A stretch of DNA of 64,000 bases from Congeria kusceri (Eukaryota > Mollusca > Bivalvia > Myida > Dreissenidae), in contig CM051038.1 in NCBI GenBank assembly GCA_027627225.1, positions 43,989,843-44,053,842 on the forward strand, written 5' to 3'. The notes beneath the pieces were generated by a model. That model saw nothing but the letters and a program-made list of their open reading frames with translations, did not search any database and had not been told where the DNA came from. This document shows, piece by piece, positions 45,664 through 57,600 of this stretch. Each line of letters starts with the position of its first letter. The first letter of the stretch is position 1. A program made the translations under genes and the position numbers.

Positions 45664-48600
45664 CTGGGGGATCGGAAGTGTTATTGAGACGGTTTAACGA
45701 TAATACTGTAGTAAAATAACAGCTGATAAAAAAGCATACAATAACATATGCCTGAATTTTTATCTATAATTAATATAGATTATATGATATTATAGTGTTA
45801 TAACAGGAATATTCGTACTGGTTTCGTGATATGGTAGCAATTTGTTGGTTTATGATATCCACACGCAGTCCGAGAACATAAATTATCGACAGTTCGTCCA
45901 GCGCGCTAGTTGTGGTGTATACAAGACAAAGATCTCCTATCAAAGTGCTGCTCACAAGGAAAAGATCTCCTATCAAAGTGCTGCTCACAAGGAAAAGATC
46001 TCCTATCAAAGTGCTGCTCACAAGGAAAAGATCTCCTATCAAAGTGCTGCTCACAAGGAAAAGATCTCCTATCAAAGTGCTGCTCACAAGGAAAAGATCT
46101 CCTATCAAAGTGCTGCTCACAAGGAAAAGATCTCCTATCAAAGTGCTGCTCACAAGGAAAAGATCTCCTATCAAAGTGCTGCTCACAAGGAAAAGGAGGT
46201 GGGGTGGGGAATAGACGGAGCAGTTCTTTGACATTTTCTTATAATTTGGTAAGTCTTATGTGTATTCATCAGTTTAAGACTAATAAAAGTTTAATAGTCT
46301 AATAAGGGATTGAATAAATACACGCTTCATTGTCATTTGCAAAAATTCTAAAATTAAAAAAAATGTTCAACCTAGTTTGTGTTGACAAGCCAGGGAGCAC
46401 AGGGCGTTCTATTATGTTGCTATTGTTTGTAAGAAGCTCAAAGTTTCTTTTCACTTTCAATAACTTTTCATGTAACACTACTATATTCACGTATTCCGTA
46501 CTTTATTCTAGTAGTGCGTAACTCACCTGGTACGGTATTGTCAAGCACGAACGCAATAATCGTCCCGACTAAATTTGGATTTCCAAGAAGCATGGACATG
46601 ACCTTGTCAAACACCACGTGACCTGAAATATCCGCAATTGTTCTTAAGCACGATATTCACGTGACGACAATACTCAACAATATCAAACAAACAACATGAC
46701 AAGAACATCAACCCATCAAGTCTTCGATTGAACGCTGACGTCTACAAACACACTATTGTTTAGATAGTCGTGAAGTCGACGTTTTTCTTCCCATTTTGTC
46801 AGTGCAGAATTACAATTAGTTAAAGTCATATTTTTAACATATCATATTAGCTTAGCATGTATCCCGCAGCTTCGAAAGTAAACATTAACATTTAGCTCAA
46901 AAAGAAACGATTGCCCGGACGGTTTACGCAACTCTTCTGCTCATTATCTACATGTATCATTGATTCAACTAGTAACACACCTTAAAACGCGCATCAACAA
47001 ATTCATATGTTATTATATAATATAACTGAAATTCGAATGTGTTAAAAAGGTCTTAACATATATATATTAGTTTTAGATAGTTTTATATATATCTGTGTAT
47101 AATCTATGGTTACGGGAATGAAGACGTTGCCTGTCAGGTTGTGTGGCAGTTGGACAATATTGACATAACTCGATTAGCGACACCTATTTTTAAATCGCGG
47201 AATCTTAGGAGTTTAGCTACATGTGTGGGGTACTTGCTGTCTACCTGTCTGCACGGGGTTTTTCGCCTTCTGGGCCCACGTCGGCACACACAGTCCGATG
47301 AACACGGACAGGCCAAGTATGGCGATGTTGCGAGGGGATGACATGTTGGTCACCTACAACACATGCAATAATGTGTAGATTGTTTCTTTTATGAAGGAGA
47401 TTAAACAGTTTTGAGGCGTGTCGTGGGCAAACCGGAATTAGTGCATTTGCGTAGTGTCGTCCTGGATCAGCCTGTGCAGTCCGCACAGACTAATCTAGGA
47501 CGGCACTTTCCGTCTACAGTGGATTTATGCTTAGAAGAGACTTCATTGAAACAGAAAATAAACTAAAAGCGGAAAGTGCCGTCCAGGATTCGCCTGTGCG
47601 GACTGCATAGGCTAATCCGGGACGACACTTTACACACATGCACTAAGCCCGATTTTCCCACGACACGCCTCATTTGTATTTTCTGTGGGGGGTTTTTACC
47701 AGCATTTTAAACAGTGTACACTATTATCTAGCTTCACTTTAAAAGTTATTAAAACAGTAATTCACAGAAGTTGATGTACTGTGTTGAATAGTGAAGTACC
47801 GGGAAGCATAAATTACCTTAATTCTCATAACGCTGTAAAATATTTTACGATAAAACAAAAGATAGTTCATTATTGTGCATAGTATGCATTGACTTAATTT
47901 ATTCATTTGTTCTAATAACAGAACACATATCTTTCAATCGTGATAAAACATTAAATATGAACTAATTTTTGAAATATATTATCAAATGAGTGTTTAGGCG
48001 CTGCCTTCCGTAATACATGCTACGTAGTATTCTTTATGTAAATAACGAAGGGGTAGAAGGGGTACTAGTACGTCTCTGTTATAAAATAATTATAAGGATT
48101 GTTGGATGGAAAATTGCAGTTATAAATATCAAACTCAAAATCTAACACTAAGATACACTAATAAATAAAATACACTTTATGAATACAATAAAATACACTT
48201 CAACCTCGTCGTACCTCTAAATTCGATATGACGACGCCGAAGAAGATCCCGAACATGATGACAATGGCCCCACCGAGTACCGGATATGGTATACTGATGA
48301 AGAGAGCCGAGAACTTGCCGAATATGCCGAACAGGATGTAGATGATGCCGGTACATATGAACACGTGGCGGCTCGCCACCTGAATGGAAAAATAAATGAG
48401 GCGTGTCGTGGGAAACCCGGGCTTAACGCACGTGCGTAAAGTGTCGTCCCGGATTAGCCTGTGCAGTCCGCACAGGCTAATCCGGGACGGCGCTTTCCGC
48501 CTACAGTGGAATAACATTTAGAAGAGACTTCCTTGAAATAGAAAATACCATAAAAGAGGAAAGTGTCGTCCTGGATAAGCCTGTGCGGACTGCACAGGCT

Positions 48601-51600
48601 GATCAGGGACGACACTTTACGCACATGCATTAAGCCAGGTTTTCCCACGACACGCCTCAAATACACGTTTACCTTATCCTAAACTACATGTTTTTTTTAC
48701 CCATATATATTGCGACATTCGTTTTATGCAACGTAGAAAATCACAGTAGGTTCATCAAGTTTCATTTAGTAGTGCATTATGGAATTCAGTTTAGCGCAAT
48801 ATACTCTTAGGCAGTTAGACTCTCAGTTTCTTCTACAATATTATAAATCACAGTGCACAATCGTTATTAAACTAAACTGGTCTATACGTCTGATTTTAGT
48901 ATTTTTTATTAAGAAATAATTTTCGATTTATCGTTGTTTATCGGCCAATAAACAACGATTTAGAATTCTGATGCGTAGGAATTAAACCACGAGTACGTTA
49001 GCCCGAGTTGTTTAATAGCCACGCATCAGAACGACAAAGAGTTGTTAATTGGCTGATAAAGAACGATAAGGCAAAAACTTATTTCGATTCTTACATGATT
49101 TTACATATATTTTTGCAATTGTAATTGGAACTACTTTTTATAATACTCCGCTCAGAATCGGGACTACTTTTTGCGTTGTTGATTAGGTAGTTTAACGACA
49201 ATAATTTTGTTATTTGTCTATAGAAAATTAGCGAGTATCATGTTAGAATAAACGACATGCGAAAAACGTTTAAATATTACTTACATAAGTCTAATGTTAT
49301 ACCAAGTTCCTGTTCATTATTGAGTACACTGCGATATGTTTAGTACAAGGAACCCATTTTATGAGAAAATAATCTTAAGTAGTTACACTCTCGGTTTCTT
49401 CTACAACAGAGTTAACAGCGCACCTTCGTTACCCCAATGGCGCCTATGTTGCCCCCATATGTGGAGGTGGCGTGACCGCACCCCACTGCGCCCGACATCA
49501 TACTGCTGAGGCCCTCGATCATGATGCCGCGATTGACAGCGTGTTTTGGGGGGGCCGGAACTCGACACACCCTCGCGCATGCGTAGTAGTCGCCAATGGA
49601 ATCAAGGACGGAGATCATGGTAGCTATCATACAGGACAGGAACGCTGCGCTGTTGAAACTGAAAGCCCCGAACTGGCCTACAGTGGGAGGAGAAAAATGT
49701 TGTACTAAAAATATAATACTATTAAAGTTAGATAAAATATATTGTTTAACCAAACATAGGATCCAGCAAAACGATTAATTCAGTCCGCCTGAACACGATT
49801 TTTGTCACTAATTATAATTGTATATACGAGGAGTGTCGTGGGAAACCCGGGCTTAATACATGTGCTTAAAGTTTGTTCCAGGATTAGCCTGTGCAGTCCG
49901 GACAGTCTACTCCAGGACGACACTTTCCGCTTTAATGGTATTGTCTATTTCGAGGTAGTCTCTTCTAAAAATAAATCCACTGTAGGCGGAAAGAATCGTT
50001 CCGGATTAGCCTGTGAGGACTGCTAATCCGGGGCGACACTTTACGCACATGCATTAAGCCAGATTTACCCCCCCACCCCACCCACCCCACCCCCAAACGC
50101 CTCATTTATTAAAATGTAGACAGTGACGTGCCTGGATACGGAAACGTGAACCACGGGTTGTCATAGATGACCTGTATTCTGGCGTCCGTGCGGGTGTTGT
50201 AACCCACGGAGGTCGCGTCCTCCGTCAGCACCCCCGCGTATGTCAGCGCGCCGCACAGCAGCCAGTTGAGGATGATGGATATCAGGATCTGTGGCAGAAA
50301 TGTATCAGACATTTGGGACTCATGGGCAGGTAAGTGTATACCCGTTTGCTATGTAGAGGACACGGGATGGGAATATTAACCCTTTGATAAATAGATCTCG
50401 AGCAACCAGTTGTGACTTTACGGGAGTAGTTTTAAGGACTTTACCTAACAAATGAAATGTTTTCAGCATACTGCGTAGAATTTACACCACTTTACTTACC
50501 GCGAACACCTGGTGTAGGGGGTATCGTATGATCCGAAACCCTAGGGACGGTGTCCACACGGGGACGGGCATGTTGTACTTGGCCAGGTACAGAAACAGCA
50601 CCATCGCAACCACAATGGTCCTGCAAACACACGTAGCAAGTTGTTTACAAATTGAAATAAAAAACTGTGGTTTAATGCATTTTGGTACATTAATGACGAT
50701 ATCAGGTAATAATTAAATAATAATAAAGCTGGCGTGTGTAGTAGCACAAATAGTGCTAATTAATGAGTGAGCTGGTCATTGCGTTCAACGTTTCCTGTTT
50801 TGAAACACCACACTGTTTATTCTATTGTTGGTAAGGAGTTTGGTAAAAATTGTTTTACTTGCACAATTTGCTCTTGTTGCATACATACTACTCATGAAAA
50901 TGACACGAGACGAGTGTTTGATTTGTATGATAACAAGGTGACATCTGCTTCAAATCAGCAAAATCAGCAACAACAAAACACAACGTAAAGAGTGTATAAC
51001 GTAAAGCATTAAACTTGTTATCATGTCCACATACGAGAAAGCAATTCCCCAGTTGGCCTCAACAAACTTCAGTACGGGTCCCACGATGAAGACAAATATG
51101 AGGATAAGGGTGGGCACGATGGTGAGCGGCCCAACGAAGCGCAGAAGCTGCCCAATCAGCCCTGAGAACCCCAGCAGTGCGTGGATGAAGCCGGCCACGA
51201 GTAGGCTCCCTTGGATCTGGATATTGATTAGATTCATTGTTCATTGTAGAATTTATGTTGGAAAATACATTTTAATAATAGCTGAGTGGAATTAGCACTG
51301 CAACAATTCCATAAGTAACAGCATCGTCGCCGTCATCATCAAGATCATCACCATGATCATGATCATAATCAAAATTTGCATCGTCATCATTATCATCACC
51401 ACCATCATAATCATTGTAATCATTATCATCATAATCATCATGATAATCCTCCTCCTCCTCCTCCTGCTCCTCCTCATCATCATGCTCTTCTTCTTCTTCT
51501 TCGTCATAATCATATTATTCATTATCATCATAATCACCATCATGATCCTTCACCTCCTCCTCCTCATCATCATCTTCTTCTTCTTCTTCATCGTCAACCT

Positions 51601-54600
51601 CATCCTCACACTCATGCTCATCTTCAACATCGTCATCGTCGTCATCGTCTTGGAGCTCATTATCGTCTTATATGTAACTCTGTTGTTTTTTTCTTACCAT
51701 TCTGACGTTATTTAGTATCCTATCCATGGCTATTTCTGCGTCCGTAGTAGCATTGGCTCCGAAAGCGCTGGAGTTTGCTCCTACAAGGCTGTTTGTCTGA
51801 CCGCCTCCTGAAAGAAACATACTAAACTTATCAGTAAAGATATTGTTAACACTTTACAACAAACAGGGGATGCAACACAATAATTGCGAGTATAACCTAT
51901 TTAGTAAGACCGCTGAGCCTTGTAGTTGCACAGTGTATGCAGTGGGGTTATGCCCCATGTACCAAACCAAATCCAGTTATAAAATATTGCTACTGAGATT
52001 TAGAATGGCCGTAATTTAAGTTGAAAGAGCTAATTTGTTTTACGACAGAGGGTAAATTGGATTAAGTAATGTGCTGTTGGGGAAAGTGGATCATCCGAAA
52101 AACAAAGTACCTTCAAAGGTCATACTCACTTGAGTTTGGTCAGAAATAGTGAACCAAACACTGCGCTGAAGGAATAGCCACATGACACTTACTACTACCA
52201 CCACTGCGGTACTCGATAACAATACAGCCCCACACTGACCTGGCGAGGCGTTCCTGCTGCTACAGAAGGAGTCATCGGCGCTGGCCACCAGCAGCAGTGG
52301 TACCACGTACTCCGAGGCGGCCCCCTGGAACAGCGGCAGTCTGCAGAGAGGGCATAGCACATCATACGTATAATCGGTCATGTAGTTAACCAAACTCGTC
52401 GGAGCGGTTACTTCCCCTAGCGGTTATCAGTAACCGCCATTACAAGTAAAATCCTACCTGATCAGGAAGGAATTCATTTTTGTAAGTTTAACTTATTAAA
52501 AGCAACTGATTGCGATTTGCTACATAAATGGACTAACTATATATCATTTAGGGTCAATAATGAAACAAAAGAATTGAAAAATCTAGTCAAAAGCATAAGT
52601 AATAACTTGAAGATTTGAATCGATCATCATCACGTGGTTTTGGTATGACGGCAATGAATTGATTTGAGCTATGCTCGGAACCATTCAACTCTCTGCGCGG
52701 TGGTTTGTAGTTAACAAGACAAACCGAGATTTTTACACATTACCGTATCCCAAAGAGGTTCATGCACATGATTACACATTACCGTATCCCAAAGAGGTTC
52801 ATGCAGACGGTGGTCAGGCCGCTCATGAAAAGAGTGGAGCTGAGAAGCCTCGCCTTGAACACGTCATTGGTGGAGGCACAGACCGCCTCCGCCACCAGGA
52901 GCGACACGATCAGCTGACTGGACAGCGACAGAAGGGCTTGCTGCAGAGGAAAGCATAAGAGACTTGTCGTGGGAAAATCGCGCTTAACGCATGTGCGTAA
53001 AGTGTCGTCCCGTATTAGTCTGTACAGTCCGCACATGCTAATCCAGAACGACACTTTCCGCCTACAGTGAATTTATGTTTAGAAGAGACTTCATTGAAAC
53101 AGAAAATACCATAAAAGCGGAATGTGCCGTCCCGGAATCCGGGACGACAATTTACGCACATGCATTTAGCCTGATGTTCCCACGACACGACTCATATTAT
53201 ACCGTGAACAAACATTGAACAATACTGTGTAACGACAATGGCCCAGCATCTCTATTTCTCTGTGTCAGTATGTACATGTAAGCCTGACGGGGATGTCAGC
53301 TGGACATATACACAGCAAATTATTATAATAAGCGTCTAATAATATGAAAATCATGTAGTTAGTGTAATAGTATAGTTATACTATTATTTAAAACACAATT
53401 GCATATAAATACAATAAGAATCACAGGTCTTTGGTACTAAAATCGATAATCCGTTGTACCTGATCTCCCCGCGATTTAGCTTCCGGTACTTAAAATGGAA
53501 TGACCCGGGCGAGCTTATTGTGTTACATGACCTGCGGCTATATAATCGGTAGCGCGCTATGTATAACGAAGAACCGTTCTTGCTACCGAAGAAGACAGTT
53601 GATTAAATATAAATTTAAAGTAATTAATTGCGCTGGTGAGAGCTGATTCTTGATCTTCTGCTCGCGACTACCTCGTACCAAACTTGACATTAGAAACACT
53701 CGCTATTCCTTGTCCGTGGAGTATTATTGCACAAGCATTGCGTTTAATGCGATCTACAAAGCGACAAGGATAGTGAGATCTGCTGTACCACGCTTGGTTC
53801 CAAACCTTGTTTAGACTATAAGATACTGTGCTAGCCCATCACATATTAGGATATCAGTGTTCCATTCGCCCGTCTTGTACATAAGTGATTCCATCCACTG
53901 ATTTTGTTTGCCCATCCAATTATTTTAAGAGATCACATCCTTTAATTTATGTTGATTGGGTATCTTTAATAATCATCGTGTATAATCATTTGTCTAATCA
54001 TCAGACAGGTAGCCCCAAGGAAAATTCATATAGAGTTGTTTAGACTCATGTTAATACTTTGCGTGCATTAGACCCCCTGCATGTTACAACTGTAATGATA
54101 TATTCTAATAGCGTGTTGCAAACATATCTGATTACCTTTTGATGCTATGGCATACAAGAATCTGGAAAAGTGACGATAACATTTTGTACGATAAATACAT
54201 TATATAACCTTTTATTTAATGCTAAGTAGTAAAATATAGAAAAGTATCAGTGAGATATATCCCTAACTCACAGTGAGGGACTACTTTTTTAATATTCATT
54301 TGATTTGGACAATATTTTATTAAATGTATTGTCACCATTTATCATACAAAATTACCAAAAAGAAAAGTAGTAAAGATTAATAACAGCAAATGTTAAGAAT
54401 ACCTCTCCGATATATTGAACTGTATGTATTTCCTCTTTTTTTCTCTTGGATTTTCCTCAGTCGTATTGAGCCAAGCAGACTAGTGCAGACAATGTCTTGC
54501 GGGTACAAGTTTTACCCACAAGGCATTGGAGCTGGTCACCTTAGTCCAAACTTAATTTTATAATAAAACTTATTTATTTTATCCTGTGCACGTTATTAAT

Positions 54601-57600
54601 TCCCGCATACTATACTTGCAGTTGCACTTATTGTTTACTGTTGCTGTGAACAGTAGTTTCCCTTTGTTTACATAATCGCTGTATTGCCGGTTCTCCAAAA
54701 TCCAACAAGAATCCAACGTTGCCTTAAGTAATAACTTGTGTTCATTAAGCAAGCACATATTTATATATTCGTTTCTGTGTATTTGGTCTGTATATCCAGT
54801 AATCACGCTTACGTATTTAAGTATTCAATGTGCTGGTGTAAGAAGTGTTCAGCGTTCCATTATCCGCCATCTTGTTTTCTTCAAATTCTCGACTTTTAAC
54901 CCAATTGTGTTGTTAAATTCGAATCACTAATATAGAAAACTCTTTATACGTATAAGTAACCCATTTCAGAACACTCTTTCACTTTTAACGCGCGTCTACG
55001 AGTTTAATCATCTTGAATAGCTTTCGAAAACACATAGTGCGTTTGAATGTCGTGACTGCGTTAACTATTGTTTACATCATAACACGTATGTTCACGCTAT
55101 TTTAAGAAAATGTGAATTTCTGAGAACTGAACGCACTTTCACTTTCAATACGTACTTTTATTATAAATGTATTTAAACCTAGCTTTGATTGTTGACTGTT
55201 TGATTTAAAAGCTGGACATTATTGAACGACTACGTGTATCCAATAGCATGTATTTTAACTTAAATAAATTTAGAAACCCGGATTCTGCGTTGCCTATGAA
55301 TATACTGTACAGCATAGTAGACCCTGAAAACATCGTGTTAAAAATCCTTTAAAAATAATTCAAATGTAAAGAATACTCAATAGCTCGTGAAAATATTAAC
55401 TGTCTCCCTTTCCGGTGATTATATCACGCGTTATCACACCGGATACAAACAAATATCCTCTATATATCCAAGTTTAACTGCATGTTTGTTTTAAGCAAAA
55501 CTTATAAATATAGATCGAACTCTTTACAATATAAATGCATATGTTATTGTATCAGTGTCTTTGGAACCGGTCTCAGATTCGTTCTTAATAAAAAAGCAAG
55601 AACATTTTAGTGTAGTCTTCTTCTGTATTATTAGAATACTAACTAACATATTTTACATACAATAATAAATTTACATAAACTAAACATGTGTGCCTATCTA
55701 AATTGTGTGCAAGTGTTGTACTGTGTACCGCAATCTTCTATACATGCCGGATAAATGAATGGCTTTAAATTTATGTCCTTATTAAATTACTGCGCGCCGT
55801 AAAATATTTAAATGTGAGCGCATATCTTACATAAAGTTTAACAACATGCAAGCACACGTACGACGAAATCTTGTCGCTTTGTTTAGTGTGCACACATGTG
55901 ACACGTGATGTATACAAACAATACATTTACAAATTACTAGCTGCCACATTCAGGTTTTACGGTCGTTTAAAATTTACGTTTACATCTACGTTAACAAACG
56001 TAACATCGACGTATGCTGTTTTGTTTCGTGCTAATGTAATATGTCATAAAATAACAGCTTTTGCCACTCGGTATGCGTTCGATAATTGTACTGTTGCTGC
56101 ACTTAATTATCATTACCTCTGATAACACCAGAACTGGTATGTATAAAGAATCTTATGGTCGAAAATTAAGAAAAATCTTTGCATTTTCTGAACTTGTATA
56201 ATTAGATTTCCTGACAAAGAATTGCATTGTTTTCAAAGATCTGTCTCAGATGTTATAATATGATTTCACGTGTGTACATATGAAGTATTTATCATGCACA
56301 TAATCCAAAGTATAGTGTTTGAAACACACAATCTAATTTTTTTTATCTATTTTCAACTGTAAGTTAGAATAGCTTAAGAACGTGTGTGTAGTACATTGTT
56401 AGCTTACCTGAGCACAAAGTGCTCATGGTGAGCTTTTGTGATCGCCCGTTGTCCATCGTCCGTGCGTGCGTATGTGCGTACGTGCGTCCGACCGTCGTCA
56501 ACATTTCATTCAAACAATATCTTCTCCTAAACCACTTGGCAGATTTTCACCAAACTTCACAGGAATTATCATTGGATGACCCTCTTTCAAGGTTGTTCAA
56601 ATCATTACGGTCCGCTGCATATGTAGGTCACCAGAGCTAAAAATAGATTTAAAAAGTGTAATTTAAAAAAAAAACTCTTATCTGAAACCGCAGGACCCAG
56701 AGGTTTCATATTTGGTATGTAACATCCTATAGTGGTCCTCTACAAAGATTGTTCAAATTATGCCCCTGGGGTCAAAAGGGGCCACGCCCCGGGGTCACAC
56801 GGTTTCTATAAAATATATAGCAAAATTACTTTAAAAATCTTCTCCTCTGAAACCACAAGGCCCAGAGGTTTCATATTTGGTATATAACATCCTATAGTGG
56901 TCCTCTACAAAGATTGTTCAAATTATGCCCCCGGGGTCAGAAAAGGACACATGGTTTATATAAAATATATAGCAAAATGACTTAAAAAATCTTCACCTCT
57001 GAAACCACAAGGCCCAGAGGTTTCATATTTGGTATGTAACATCCTAAAGTGGTCTTCTACAAAGATTGTTCAAATTATGCCCCTGTGGTCCAAACTGGCC
57101 ACGCCCCGGGGGTCACATGGTTTATATAAACTTAAATAGCAAAATGTCTTCAAAAATCTTCTACTCTGAAACCGCAAGGCCCAGAGGTTTCATATTTGGT
57201 ATGTAACATCCTATAGTGGTCCTCTACAACTTTTGTTCAATTTATGCCCCTGGGGTCAAAGCTGGCTACGCCCCGGAGGTCGCATTATTTATATAGACTT
57301 AAATAGCAAAATGACTTTAAAAATCTTCTCGGAAACCGCAAGACCCAGAGATTTCTTATTTGGTACGTAACATCGTATAATGGTCCTCTATAAAAAAAAA
57401 AATCAAATTATGCCCCATTGGTCAAAACTGGCCACGCCCTGGGGGTCACATGGTTTTATATAAACTTAAATAGCAAAATGTCTTTAAAAGTCTTCTCCTC
57501 TGAAACCGCAAGGCCCAGAGGTTTCGTATTTGGTATGTAACATCCTATAGTGGTCCTCTACAAAGATTGTTCAAATTATGTCCGATGGGTAAAAACTGAC

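Noticed and set aside
45770..46302. Open frames on both strands with 11-residue repeats
   Set aside because: The perfect 33-bp minisatellite keeps all frames open; the region lies inside an SLC23 intron.
51292..51715. His/Pro-rich and Ile/Met-rich frames
   Set aside because: Low-complexity trinucleotide tract in an intron.
53640..53820. Possible hairpin around CTATTCCTTGTC / GACAAGGATAGTG
   Set aside because: Pairing is short and interrupted; no clear element boundaries.
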